A DNA stretch of 34,154 nt from Myxococcales bacterium (GTDB lineage: Bacteria; Myxococcota_A; Polyangia; Polyangiales; Houyiibacteriaceae). How positions within the stretch are numbered: the first letter of the stretch is position 1; every line of letters begins with the position of its first letter. Under the pieces are notes generated by a model. It saw nothing but the letters and a program-made list of their open reading frames with translations, was not told the origin of the DNA and did no database searches. The translations under genes were made by a program, and so were the position numbers. Shown here piece after piece: positions 1 through 8,408 of this stretch. Where the stretch lies: positions 1-34,154 of the forward strand of contig JAHBWH010000083.1 in NCBI GenBank assembly GCA_019637115.1. The letters are read 5' to 3'.

Positions 1-72
1 GACTCGGAACCGGACTCGGAACCGGACTCGGAACCGAACTCGGAACCGGACTCGGAACCGAACTCGGAACCG
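1..72. repeat. 12-bp tandem repeat (GACTCGGAACCG type)
   Basis: Six uninterrupted copies of a 12-base unit, GACTCGGAACCG or AACTCGGAACCG, run from the window edge to about position 72. The array probably continues to the left of the window. It sits just past the 3' end of the minus-strand gene that stops at 99. The GACTCGGAACC core reappears, inverted, near 12092-12130, and a related GACTCGG hexamer array lies near 33086. No protein or RNA function is apparent. Confidence 0.85.
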
Positions 73-98
73 GAGGAGCGAGCGGCACGAAGCTCGGA

Positions 99-1049
99 TC
101 AGAGCTCGGACTCGTCGCGGACGACACGCGGGATCGTCGGCACCACGCGCTCGAGCCGTGGCGCCGCCGCGTCGGGCGTATACGAGCGCCACGTCAGCGT
201 GCCGGGGAAGCCCGTGTCGATCGTCAGCCCGTCGGACGGCTCGGTCGCGCAACGGACGACCCCCGCGAGGAAGAGGTCGCCCCCCGCGCTCGTGCCGAGC
301 GGCACGTGGTTCCACGTGCTGACCGGGCCCGAGGGCGTGCCGTAGCCCACCGCGATCCACGGCTGGCAGCCCGTCGGCGGTGGGCTCGGCTGCGGCGTGA
401 GCCCGCCGACCGGGATGTCGACCACCCACGCCGCGTCGCTCGCGCGCCAGCCGACGGCGCCGAGCGCGGACTCGACCTCGAGGTGCGCGAGCAAGACCTC
501 CGGCGGCAGCTCGGACTCGTCGGAGACGCCTGGCAATACGAAGACCCGCGAGCGCGCCTCGCCCCAACCATTCGCGACGGCGGAGACGTTCGCGCCGCAA
601 GCCGCGACCGTCAGCGTCCGCACGCACGGCTGTCGCCGGCTGGCTCCCTCGACGGTCGCGTCCGTGACCGTCCCGCTCGTCTGGGGCACGAACGCGACCA
701 CCCCGCACGTCCCCTCGAGGGCGTCGGTCGTCACCGTGAGGGGGAAACCGCTCGGATCGCTCCACGGCCCGGCGGGCACGTACCCGCGCCGCGCGAGCTC
801 CTCGTCGACCTCCACCACCGACACGTCGTGGCGCATCGTCCTCGTGCGCCGCCCACAATCCCGCAGCTCGAGCGCGGTCAGCGGAGCACGCCAACCCGGC
901 TCGGCGTCGTCGGGCGGAGGCGGGGGCTCTCGGACGACCCAGACGTCCGCGACGAGGTAGGCGACGAAGAGGCAGACGACGAGGAAGACCGCGAAGATCG
1001 CGACGCCGACGCTCCGATCACCCTTCTCGTCCTGCTCGCCTCTCGCCAC
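99..1049 (-). CDS. Hypothetical single-pass membrane-anchored protein
   Basis: A 316-residue protein that I do not recognise. A short charged N-terminus is followed by one hydrophobic helix at about residues 14-38 (VGVAIFAVFLVVCLFVAYL), then a PPPPP spacer and a long, mostly polar region that I infer to be periplasmic. The polar part contains several cysteines (for example in LRDCGRR, GTCGVV, QPCVRT, VVRCAT) that could form disulfides. The start used is GTG; the nearby ATG triplets upstream are out of frame. Coding is supported by protein-like composition compared with the arginine-rich shadow frames. It is not closely coupled to malQ, which ends 234 bases upstream of this start on the same strand. 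A membrane-anchored envelope protein is the most that can be inferred. Confidence 0.6.
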   Translation of the reverse strand: MARGEQDEKGDRSVGVAIFAVFLVVCLFVAYLVADVWVVREPPPPPDDAEPGWRAPLTALELRDCGRRTRTMRHDVSVVEVDEELARRGYVPAGPWSDPSGFPLTVTTDALEGTCGVVAFVPQTSGTVTDATVEGASRRQPCVRTLTVAACGANVSAVANGWGEARSRVFVLPGVSDESELPPEVLLAHLEVESALGAVGWRASDAAWVVDIPVGGLTPQPSPPPTGCQPWIAVGYGTPSGPVSTWNHVPLGTSAGGDLFLAGVVRCATEPSDGLTIDTGFPGTLTWRSYTPDAAAPRLERVVPTIPRVVRDESEL

Positions 1050-1079
1050 GGAGGCATCATACGTCGGACGCCGCGCGGT

Positions 1080-1107
1080 TGTTCCGAGAAGACTGTTCCG
1101 AGAAGAC
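1080..1107. repeat. 14-bp perfect tandem duplication
   Basis: TGTTCCGAGAAGAC occurs twice back to back, at 1080-1093 and 1094-1107, just upstream of the minus-strand hypothetical gene. It may be a duplicated regulator site or simple slippage. No known motif is recognised. Confidence 0.7.
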
Positions 1108-1188
1108 CACGACGCACCGACGGCCGGCTCGCCGCCAAACCACGCGTGGCTGCAGCTCGTGCCCCGCTGTCAGCGCCGGCCCAAGGCT

Positions 1189-1297
1189 GCTCAGGTGCGT
1201 GGGCCGCTCCGCTCAGGCACGCGGGCCGCTCTGGGGGCGCGGTGCTCGCTCAGGCACGCGGGCCGCTCAGGTGCACGGGCCGCTCAGGTGCGCGGGC
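1189..1297. repeat. 17-bp imperfect direct repeats overlapping the malQ stop
   Basis: Five copies of a GCTCAGGYRCGCGGGCC-like unit lie at 1189-1205, 1211-1227, 1248-1264, 1265-1281 and 1282-1297, with a 20-base interruption between the second and third. The last copy contains the malQ stop codon (TCA on the plus strand at 1284-1286), so the array makes up the end and 3' flank of malQ. Confidence 0.8.
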
Positions 1298-3149
1298 GAC
1301 GCTCGCGCAGCGCCGCGAAGAGCGCGTCGTTCTCGGGTGCGTCGAGCGCCTCGAGCCCCTCGCGGCAGCGCCGCATCCAGTTCGGCTTCTCGTCGAAGGT
1401 CCCGGGCACATTCTGTGGCCGGTCCTCCTCCCAGAGGTCCTCGAGCGTGAGCAGCAAGAGATCCCCCGGCCCCTCCGCGACCGCGGTCGCGATCCGGTCG
1501 TGCACCACGCGCGGCGTCGCGTCGTCGGGCATCGAGAGGCAGCGGCGCAGGTCCGCGGTGAGCGTCTCGCGCTCGGCCTTCGCCGCCTCGGCGCGGGCCT
1601 CGTCGTAGAGACCGAGCTCGACCCAATCGTCGATGTCCTTACCCTGCCACCAGCCGGCCCACGTCGGCAGGTCGTGGGTGTTCAGCGTCGCCACGCTGCC
1701 TTCGGGCGGCGCCTCCCACCCCCAGTCGTGCGCGAAGAAGTAGAAGACCCACGTCCGCGCCTCGTTGTGGCGCGCCATCGAGGTCCGCACGGCGTCGGGC
1801 ACGGTGCCGAGATCCTCGCCGACCAGCCGACATCGGTGGCGATGCGAGAGCAACGAGAGCAACGCGTGCAGCTCGTCGGGGCAGGTGTGGTGGACGTAGA
1901 CGCCGTCGGTCGCGGCGGCCCCGCTCGGCACCCAGAAGAGCCGGTGGAGCCACGCGGCGTGATCGATGCGCAGCACGCTCGCGTGGCGCATGTGGTGCTC
2001 GAGGCATTGGCGCAGATAGCTCCACCCCGTCGCGCGGTCGGCCTCGGGCAGCAGCGGCGGGAAGCCCCAGCTCTGTCCGCCCTCGAAGAGCGGATCGGGG
2101 GGAGCCCCGGTCGAGATTCCGGGCGCGAAACGATCGGCGAAGCGCGCCGCGTCGTAGCCGTCGTGGTGCACGCCGAGCGGGAGGTCCACGTAGAGCCCGC
2201 CCTCGGCGCCGAGCGCGGCCAGCTGCGCGTCGGCGAGCCATTGCGCGTATTGAACGGTGCGCGCCGCGCGGGCGCGGTCGGGCATCCGCGCGACGCGGCG
2301 CTCCACGTAGCCCGCGAGGTGCGGCCGGGCCGCCGCCCAGGTCTCGAGGGCCGCGTGGCGCTCCCCGCTGCAGGCCTCGGCCAAAGCGTCGAGCACGGCG
2401 AAGCGGTGGTCGGCGAGCGCCACCCAGTCCAGGTAGTCCGCCTGGGCGGGCGGGCCCGCCTCGAGGAGCCGCCGCGCCGCCTCGCTCGCGCGCAGCTCGG
2501 CCTCGGCCCCACGCGGATCCACGTAGAGCTCGTTCCAGAAGAGCCGGCTGACTGGCGCGTAAGGGCTCGGCTCGCCGCGCTCGGCGAAGACCGGCAGGAG
2601 CGGCAAGGTCGCGAAGTACTGCCCGCCCTTGGCGTGCGTCGCCGAGAGCGCGCGGCCGAGCGTGCCGAAGTCGCCCGCGTCCGGCGTGATCTCGTCGCGC
2701 AGCGCGTAGAGCGGCGCGAAGAGCCCCCAGCGCTTCTCGGGCGCCCCGTACGCGCGCGTCGGCGCGGAGAGGAGCCACGTGGGCGCGTCCGCCACGAGCG
2801 CGTCGTGCACGCCGAAGGGGATCCCCTCCACGCGCACGCGGCCGCCATGGCAGCGCGCGCGGCGCTCCCAGCGCTCACCCTCGTCCGAGACCCCCTCGAG
2901 GACGATCTCGGCCCCGTCGGCGGCGGCCACCTCGAGGGAGGCGGCGCCGTCCCAGAGCACGTGGACCGACGCCGCGCGACGCTCCGCCCGCAGCAGCTCT
3001 CGCGCCTCGTCGGCGTGCTCGATGGGCTCACCGAGCGCTCGGAGCACCGCGAGGATGGAGTCGGTCGAGGCGCGTCGGTGCCGGCCGAGGGCGTCGTGGT
3101 ACTCGGTCTCGAGTCCACGCGCGCGTGCGAGCTGTTGGAGGGCGTCCAT
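1284..3149 (-). CDS. malQ: 4-alpha-glucanotransferase (amylomaltase, GH77)
   Basis: Transfers segments of alpha-1,4-glucan between donor and acceptor sugars in cytosolic maltodextrin/glycogen metabolism. The 621-residue product carries the GH77 signatures in order: SPYAPVSRLFWNELYVDP near residue 195, GGQSWGFPPL near 358, LRIDH with the predicted nucleophile Asp396, GEDLGTVP with the predicted acid/base Glu445, and NTHDLPTWAGWW with the third carboxylate Asp493. I chose the ATG at 3149 because the family N-terminus begins there; the frame stays open for 41 more codons upstream, but that stretch looks non-coding. No clear Shine-Dalgarno sequence precedes it. It stands alone, with no glycogen genes beside it. 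Its stop codon lies inside a 17-bp repeat array. The assignment is secure. Confidence 0.95.
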   Translation of the reverse strand: MDALQQLARARGLETEYHDALGRHRRASTDSILAVLRALGEPIEHADEARELLRAERRAASVHVLWDGAASLEVAAADGAEIVLEGVSDEGERWERRARCHGGRVRVEGIPFGVHDALVADAPTWLLSAPTRAYGAPEKRWGLFAPLYALRDEITPDAGDFGTLGRALSATHAKGGQYFATLPLLPVFAERGEPSPYAPVSRLFWNELYVDPRGAEAELRASEAARRLLEAGPPAQADYLDWVALADHRFAVLDALAEACSGERHAALETWAAARPHLAGYVERRVARMPDRARAARTVQYAQWLADAQLAALGAEGGLYVDLPLGVHHDGYDAARFADRFAPGISTGAPPDPLFEGGQSWGFPPLLPEADRATGWSYLRQCLEHHMRHASVLRIDHAAWLHRLFWVPSGAAATDGVYVHHTCPDELHALLSLLSHRHRCRLVGEDLGTVPDAVRTSMARHNEARTWVFYFFAHDWGWEAPPEGSVATLNTHDLPTWAGWWQGKDIDDWVELGLYDEARAEAAKAERETLTADLRRCLSMPDDATPRVVHDRIATAVAEGPGDLLLLTLEDLWEEDRPQNVPGTFDEKPNWMRRCREGLEALDAPENDALFAALRERRPRT

Positions 3150-3592
3150 GGAGCGAGCTGGCCTAGAAGATTCCGCTGGAGTAGTCCACCCGAGAGTCAC
3201 GTTTTGCCGGACAGGGCTCGCGCGATTCGCCGATGATTTCGGCGCATCGCCGTGCGTTCTCACACGCGACACGCGCTCGCCCCCCTCAAACCGTGAGCGT
3301 CACTCACCGATCGTGAGCGCACTTCGTGGGGGACTCGTAGCGCATCCGCCCGAAGGTTTGAAGTACGCACGTGCCACGGGCCCTCACGGTCTCTCGGCGC
3401 TGAGGGCGCCTCGGCGCAGAGAGAAGAGAGCGCGGAGAGAAGAATGCGGGCAGCACCTCACGGTCCGAAGCGACGCCAGCTCTCGAGGGGCCCACGAGCG
3501 ATGCGAGCGTACGCTCACGGGAGGGGCCCCCCGGGGCGTCGCGCCCGCTGGGAGAAGCTGCCGACAGCCCCCCGACGGAATAGAGTCGCCAC
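3150..3592. other. Divergent intergenic region
   Basis: 443 bases lie between the divergent malQ and flavoprotein genes, so the promoters of both should be here. I see no convincing -35/-10 pair. The only structured part is a GTGAG/CTCAC inverted repeat (3293-3297 and 3303-3307) followed by CGATCG and a second GTGAGCG copy. ORFs crossing this region look like shadows. Confidence 0.5.
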
Positions 3593-5338
3593 GTGCCGCC
3601 TCGCCGACTCGAAAAGCTGCGTGATCCGGTGACCCTCCTCGTCGACGGCGAGCCCGTGCGGGCAGAGCGCGGCGAGCCCGTCGCCGTGGCCCTCGTCGCT
3701 GCGGGGAGGCTCGTGCTCGGCCGGAGCGTGAAGTACCACCGCCCCCGCGGTCCCGTGTGTTTCCGTGGCCGATGCGACGGCTGCCTGATGCGCGTCGACG
3801 GCACGCCCAACGTGATGACCTGCCTCGAGCCCGCGCGCGACGGGATGGTGGTAGAGACCCAGAACGTCGTGGGGAGCGCCGAGCGCGATCTGCTGGCGCT
3901 CACGGATTGGTTCTTCCCCGACGGCATGGACCACCACCACATGTTCACGCGCTTCGCCCCGCTCAACCGGGTCATGCGCAAGATCGCGCGCCGCGTCGCG
4001 GGCGTCGGAGAGCTCCCCGACGCGCCCCTCGCGCCACGTCCGCTGCGCGAGCTCACCTCCGACGTGCTCGTGGTCGGCGGTGGGGAGAGCGGCGTCGCGG
4101 CCGCGAACGCGGCGGCGCGCGCAGGGGCGAAGGTGGTGCTGGTCGAGGAGCAGACGCTCGGCGGCGAGGCCGCGTTGCGAGGGATGGTGCCGCCCCGACC
4201 CGGGCCGCCCGTCGAGGTGCGCGAGCGGACCGCGGCGCTCGGCGTTTGGGACGAGCCACCCCTCGGCTTCACGGGCTACGAGGACGACGACGCGGGCGCG
4301 CGGTGGGTCTTGCTCTCGGACGAGCGGGGGCTGACGCGGGCGCGCGTGAAGGCGCTCGTCATCGCGACGGGGCAAGAGGAGGGCGCGATCGCCGTCGCGG
4401 GCAACGACCGCCCGGGGGTCGTGGGCGCGGGCGGCGCGCGCCGCTTGCTGGCTGCCGGCGTGCGCGTCGGCGACCGCGTCGCGCTCGTCGGTGACGACGG
4501 AGACGAGGGTGACGACGAGCTCGGGCCGTCGCTCCGCGACGCGCTCTCCGGCGCGGGCGCGTCCTGGGTCGAGCGCTTCTCGGCCGAGCAGGTCCTCGCG
4601 ATCGGCGGCCGCCCGCGGGTGAAGTGGATCCGCGTGCGCGACCGATCCGGCGCGGAGCGGCGCGTCGAGGTCGACGCCGTCGTCACGAGCGCGCCGCCGT
4701 CGGCCGTGCTCGCGCTCGCGGCGCAGGCCGGCGCGCGCGCCCGCTTCGACGGGCGCGGCTTCGTGCTCGTGGCCGACGACGCGGGTGGAACGGCGGACCC
4801 GCGGACCTTCGCGGTCGGCCGCTGCACGGGGCGACGCGGAGACGAGGCGCACGCGGTCGCGCGACGCGCTGGCGAGGCCGCCGCCAGGGTCGCGCGTGAG
4901 GGCGCGTCCGAAGCGCCGCGCGCCCTCCGCGTCTCCTCGCGCGCGCCCGAACCTGGAAAAGAGGCGATGAGCAGCGCGCTCGAGCCGCACGGCGACCGGC
5001 GCGCCGCGGGCGCCGCGGGCACCGCGGACGCCGCGACTGATGGCGACAGCCACGCGAAGACGGCTGACAAACTCTTCGTCTGCCGCTGCGAGGACGTCAC
5101 GCTGCGCGAGCTCCAGGAGTCGGTCGCGCGCGGCCACCGCGATCTCGAGGGCGCGAAGCGCTACACGGGGTTCGGCACGGGGTGGTGCCAGGGGAAGCAT
5201 TGCGGCGCGCTCTGCGCGCGGATGCTCGCCGCCTCGGGAGGAGAGGTCGCGACCGAGCCCATCACCCCGAGGCCGCCCGTTCACCCCATCGCCCTTGCGG
5301 ATCTCGCGACGGTGATCGACGAGCCGGAGCCGCGATGA
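3593..5338 (+). CDS. Ferredoxin-FAD-BFD fusion oxidoreductase (HcnAB / sarcosine-oxidase-alpha-like)
   Basis: A 581-residue flavo-iron-sulfur protein with three parts. Residues about 12-95 form a Fer2_4-type [2Fe-2S] domain, with HRPRG followed by Cys56, Cys61, Cys64 and Cys77. Residues about 144-430 form an FAD/NAD(P) Rossmann region opening with VLVVGGGESGVAAA. The C-terminus is a BFD-type [2Fe-2S] domain (CRC at 497-499 and CX4C at 532-537). The order matches fused HcnA+HcnB or the N-terminal part of heterotetrameric sarcosine oxidase alpha; the folate-binding aminomethyltransferase half of that alpha subunit is absent. Start is GTG. The stop overlaps the next gene's start (ATGA), so the two are almost certainly subunits of one dehydrogenase for an amine or imino acid. 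The substrate (sarcosine, proline or hydroxyproline, opine, or glycine) cannot be read from the sequence. Confidence 0.88.
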   Translation: MPPRRLEKLRDPVTLLVDGEPVRAERGEPVAVALVAAGRLVLGRSVKYHRPRGPVCFRGRCDGCLMRVDGTPNVMTCLEPARDGMVVETQNVVGSAERDLLALTDWFFPDGMDHHHMFTRFAPLNRVMRKIARRVAGVGELPDAPLAPRPLRELTSDVLVVGGGESGVAAANAAARAGAKVVLVEEQTLGGEAALRGMVPPRPGPPVEVRERTAALGVWDEPPLGFTGYEDDDAGARWVLLSDERGLTRARVKALVIATGQEEGAIAVAGNDRPGVVGAGGARRLLAAGVRVGDRVALVGDDGDEGDDELGPSLRDALSGAGASWVERFSAEQVLAIGGRPRVKWIRVRDRSGAERRVEVDAVVTSAPPSAVLALAAQAGARARFDGRGFVLVADDAGGTADPRTFAVGRCTGRRGDEAHAVARRAGEAAARVAREGASEAPRALRVSSRAPEPGKEAMSSALEPHGDRRAAGAAGTADAATDGDSHAKTADKLFVCRCEDVTLRELQESVARGHRDLEGAKRYTGFGTGWCQGKHCGALCARMLAASGGEVATEPITPRPPVHPIALADLATVIDEPEPR

Positions 5339-6516
5339 GCGAGCGCGTCACGCACGAGGCGAAGGACCTGCCCACCGAGGCCGACGTCGTGGTGGTCGGC
5401 GGCGGCATCCTCGGCCTGGCGACCGCCTACCACCTCGCCCGGATGGGCGCCGGCCGCGTCCTCGTGCTCGAGAAGCACTACCTCTGCAGCGGCGCCTCGG
5501 GTCGCAACGGCGGCGGCGTGCGGGCCCAGTGGTCGAGCGAGACGAACATCGCGTTGATGAAGGAGTCGCTCGCGATCTGCGCCGACTTCGCCTCCGCGAT
5601 GCGCATCAACGTCTGGTTCCGTCAGGGCGGCTATCTCTTCCTCGCGCGCAGCGAGGAGCGGGCGCGGCAGCTCGAGGCGAGCGTCGCGTTGCAGCGCGAG
5701 CACGGCCTCCCGACGCGGCTGCTCGATGCGCCGGAGGTGAAGGCGCTCGTGCCCGAGCTCGACACCACGGGCCTCGTGACCGCGAGCTTCAACCCCGACG
5801 ACGCCGTCGTCTTCCCGTGGCCCTTCGTCTGGGGCTACGCGCGCGCGGCCGTGGCGGAGGGCGTCGGCATCTTTCCCTTCGTCGAGGTCGCCGAGATCAC
5901 CACCGACGGCCGCCGCGTGACGGGCGTCGTCACCGGCGGCGGCGCGACGATCCGCGCGCCGCTCGTCGTCAACGCCTGCGGCGCGTGGAGCCCCGAGCTC
6001 GCGGCGAAGGTCGACATCGCGCTGCCCAATCGCCCGCACCGCCACGAGATCTGCTCGACCGAGCCGCTCAAGCCCTTCCTCGGCCCGCTCGTCGCCGAGC
6101 TCGCGACGGGCCTCTACTTCAGCCAGTCGATGCGTGGCGAGATCGTTGGCGGCGTGAGCAACGAGCGCGTCCCCGAGGGGCTCGACCAGGGCAGCTCGCT
6201 GCGCTTCCTCGGCCTCTACGCGCGCGCGCTGACCCGGACGATGCCGATCCTCGGCCGCGTGAAGATCCTGCGACAATGGGCGGGCTGCTACGACCTCACG
6301 CCCGACGGCAACCCCATCGTGGGGCGCGTCGACTCCCTCGAGGGCTTCGTCCTGCTCTGCGGCTTCATGGGCCACGGCTTCATGATGGCGCCGATCATGA
6401 GCCGCATGACGGCGGAGCACCTGCTGAAGGGCCAGCACGACGCGCTCTTCCAGCGCTGGAACCTCCGTCGCTACGAGACCGGCGAGCTGCTCGAGGAGTC
6501 GATGATCCTCGGGTGA
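5335..6516 (+). CDS. FAD-dependent amine/imino-acid dehydrogenase, sarcosine oxidase beta-like (DAO family)
   Basis: A 393-residue DAO-superfamily flavoprotein. The N-terminal dinucleotide motif is VVVVGGGILGLATAYHLAR, followed by EKHYLCSGASGRNGGG, the family's FAD-contact segment. The C-terminal FAD motif includes GCYDLTPDGNPIVG and GFMGHGFMMAP. This is the pattern of SoxB, HcnC and the beta subunit of D-hydroxyproline dehydrogenase. The ATG at 5335 overlaps the upstream stop by four bases, which fixes the start and implies translational coupling. Inferred role: oxidises a secondary amine or amino acid and passes electrons through the FeS/FAD partner subunit. The stop codon is inside a perfect hairpin that probably ends the operon. 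The family is sure; the substrate is unknown. Confidence 0.9.
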   Translation: MSERVTHEAKDLPTEADVVVVGGGILGLATAYHLARMGAGRVLVLEKHYLCSGASGRNGGGVRAQWSSETNIALMKESLAICADFASAMRINVWFRQGGYLFLARSEERARQLEASVALQREHGLPTRLLDAPEVKALVPELDTTGLVTASFNPDDAVVFPWPFVWGYARAAVAEGVGIFPFVEVAEITTDGRRVTGVVTGGGATIRAPLVVNACGAWSPELAAKVDIALPNRPHRHEICSTEPLKPFLGPLVAELATGLYFSQSMRGEIVGGVSNERVPEGLDQGSSLRFLGLYARALTRTMPILGRVKILRQWAGCYDLTPDGNPIVGRVDSLEGFVLLCGFMGHGFMMAPIMSRMTAEHLLKGQHDALFQRWNLRRYETGELLEESMILG

Positions 6517-6536
6517 GGGCACTCGTGCCCTCACCC
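6511..6536 (+). terminator. Perfect 12-bp hairpin enclosing the stop codon
   Basis: GGGTGAGGGCAC at 6511-6522 and its exact complement at 6525-6536 flank a two-base centre, so a CTCG tetraloop is likely. The TGA stop of the flavoprotein gene lies in the left arm. A second small hairpin (CCCGA/TCGGG) follows at once. There is no U-tract, so efficiency as an intrinsic terminator is uncertain. Confidence 0.65.
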
Positions 6537-6995
6537 GAACTTCGGGTTGGGGGCGCCGCGTTCTCGTCGACGACACGCTCCGGCGCCCGGCGAGGAAGGT
6601 CGCGGTGACGAACCACGTACGCAGAGAGGTTGGTCCTCTCGACGCCGACGCACCCAAGGACGAGGAGGTCTCGGGGGTCGGTACCGTTCGAGAGGGTCGC
6701 CGTGCCCACGCGGTCCGTGTCACGCGGGCCACGAGGTCGACCCGAGATCGACGGGCGCGCTCCGTCGTTCGTGGGAGGTGAACGCGGCACGCCTCCTGCT
6801 TTGCTGCAGAGACGCGCGGCTCGGGAACGTTCTGGGCCCCGCGCGGTCAGAGCCGAAGATCGGGGCCGTCGGAGAGGGTCCGGCGAGAGCTCGGTGTCTC
6901 GATAGATCCTTGGGTTCGCTCGGGCGTCCGAGCGTGGGCACGAATGGCGGCGAGCGCGTCGGGAGGCGGCGCTCGCGGGGGAGAGCTGCGTCCGC
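6537..6995. other. Intergenic region, no supported gene
   Basis: About 460 bases hold only arginine/serine-rich open frames without family motifs on either strand. One small hairpin, GAGAGG-TTGGT-CCTCTC at 6624-6640, is visible. A GGGGGAG purine stretch near 6978 lies ahead of the next start and may be its ribosome-binding site. Confidence 0.5.
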
Positions 6996-8282
6996 ATGTC
7001 GAGCCGAGTCGCCAGCCAGAGCACGTCACCTGCCGCCGCGAAGCGCGAGCGCGCGCTCGCGTGGGCGCTCGCGGCCGGTTACCTCGCGCTGCTCTCCGTC
7101 GCGCTCTTCGTCCCGCTCGCGCCCCGCGTCTTCTGGACGATCATCATGCCGAGCGTCCCACTCTTCATCGTCGTCGTCGGCTTCCACTCATGGCGGCGCG
7201 TCTGCCCGATCGCCACGATAGGCACCCTCGGCCTGCGACTCCACGCGCGCGGCCGCAGGCTCCCGAGAGGATGGCGAGAGCGTGGCGTGGTGGTGGCCTT
7301 CGCCATCCTGATCGCGACGCTCGCGCTCCGCCTCGTCGCCACCAATGGAGACGGCGTCGCGCTCGCGCTCTTCCTCGGGGCGCTCGCGCTCGCGGCGATC
7401 GCCCTGAACGCTTGGGGCGGAGGGCGCAGCTTCTGCCACTACGCGTGCCCGGTCGGCGTCGTCGAGCGCATCTACACCGACGACGCGCCCTCGCTCGAGC
7501 GCCTCCACGCCGAGCGCCGCGGGGAGCAGCCGCGCTCCGCTTGCGCGTCGTGCTCGGGCTGCGCCGCCGCGTGTGTCGACCTCCAACCCGAGCGCGCCGT
7601 ACGACGTGACGTCCGCGACGACCGCCGACGCGACGTCACCTACGCCTTCCCCGGCGTCGTGCTGGCCTTCTACACCTACTACGCTCTCCGGGCGGGCACG
7701 TGGGAGGCGTACTTCGACGGCCGCTGGACCGAGGCGCCCGCCTCGCTCGAGCTCGCCTTCGGGCCGGGCTTCTACTTCGCGCGCGAGCTGCCGGCGATCA
7801 TCGCGGCCCCGCTCACGCTGGTCGCGTTCGGCGTCGCGTCGCACACGCTCTTCCTCGCGCTCGAGCGCGTCCTCCCGGCCGGCCAGCCTCGCGGACGGCT
7901 CGCCAGCGACGGAGCCCACGACGGGGGCCGCGGTGACGACACCGCCAGCGGCCGCGGCGACGACGAGCGTACGCGCGGCGCGCGGGCGCGCGTGCGACGC
8001 CAGCGCGCGTTGGCGCTCGCCAGCTTCGCGGCCTTCAACCTCTTCTACCTCTTCGCGGGCGCCCCCACCCTCCGGCTCGTCCCCGGCCTGAGCCGCGTCG
8101 TCGCGTTCGTCGTCCCCGTGGTCGCGACGCTCGTGCTCGTCCATCGGCTCCGCGCGACCGAGGACGCCCTCGAACGCGCGACCTCACCGGCCATCTCGCG
8201 CGCGACGCCCACACCCACCCCGGACGCGCGGCCAACGTCCGCGCGCTCGGAGGCACGTCGCCTCCCCGTCGTCGCCTCGTGA
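6996..8282 (+). CDS. 4Fe-4S membrane protein (NosR/NapH/RdxA-like)
   Basis: A 428-residue polytopic membrane protein. The first hydrophobic segments (about residues 21-40 and 45-63) lead to WRRVCP (Cys70). A second pair is FCHYACPVG (Cys147, Cys151), and a classical four-cysteine ferredoxin motif follows (Cys183-x2-Cys186-x2-Cys189-x3-Cys193). Further helices lie around 215-235 and near the C-terminus. This combination is typical of NapH/NosR/RdxA-like membrane proteins that carry electrons between quinone and soluble or periplasmic partners. No nos, nap or cco genes are present here, so the electron partner is unknown. The 40-residue Thr/Pro/Arg-rich C-terminal tail and an Asp/Gly/Arg-rich loop (about residues 298-330) look disordered. 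The ATG has a purine-rich stretch about 13 bases upstream. The stop codon falls in the first unit of a direct-repeat array. Confidence 0.82.
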   Translation: MSSRVASQSTSPAAAKRERALAWALAAGYLALLSVALFVPLAPRVFWTIIMPSVPLFIVVVGFHSWRRVCPIATIGTLGLRLHARGRRLPRGWRERGVVVAFAILIATLALRLVATNGDGVALALFLGALALAAIALNAWGGGRSFCHYACPVGVVERIYTDDAPSLERLHAERRGEQPRSACASCSGCAAACVDLQPERAVRRDVRDDRRRDVTYAFPGVVLAFYTYYALRAGTWEAYFDGRWTEAPASLELAFGPGFYFARELPAIIAAPLTLVAFGVASHTLFLALERVLPAGQPRGRLASDGAHDGGRGDDTASGRGDDERTRGARARVRRQRALALASFAAFNLFYLFAGAPTLRLVPGLSRVVAFVVPVVATLVLVHRLRATEDALERATSPAISRATPTPTPDARPTSARSEARRLPVVAS

Positions 8283-8388
8283 CCTGCATCGCTTCGTGAC
8301 CTGCATCGCTTCGTGACCTGCATCGCTTCGTGACCTGCACCTGCATCGCTTCGTGACCCGCATCGCCTCGGTGACCCGCGTCGCGACC
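8279..8388. repeat. 17-bp direct repeat array between FeS protein and ZIP gene
   Basis: Three perfect copies of GTGACCTGCATCGCTTC lie at 8279-8295, 8296-8312 and 8313-8329. Three degenerate copies follow at about 8330-8352, 8353-8370 and 8371-8388. The first unit contains the TGA of the upstream gene. There are no unique spacers, so it is not a CRISPR array. It fills almost the whole gap before the ZIP-like gene, ending about 20 bases before its start, so it could be a repeated operator or a slippage tract. Confidence 0.85.
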
Positions 8389-8408
8389 GCACCGACCCGG
8401 AGAGACCC

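Noticed and set aside
306-3236. A 976-residue plus-strand open frame across the hypothetical gene and malQ
   Set aside because: It is antisense to malQ with all GH77 motifs on the minus strand; the composition is Arg/Ala/Gly-rich shadow sequence.
6547-7221. Plus-strand open frame in the gap before the 4Fe-4S protein
   Set aside because: It is Arg/Ser-rich, has no motif, and overlaps the start of the well-supported membrane protein.
8279-8388. CRISPR array
   Set aside because: The units are contiguous direct repeats of 17 bases without unique spacers, and no cas gene is present.
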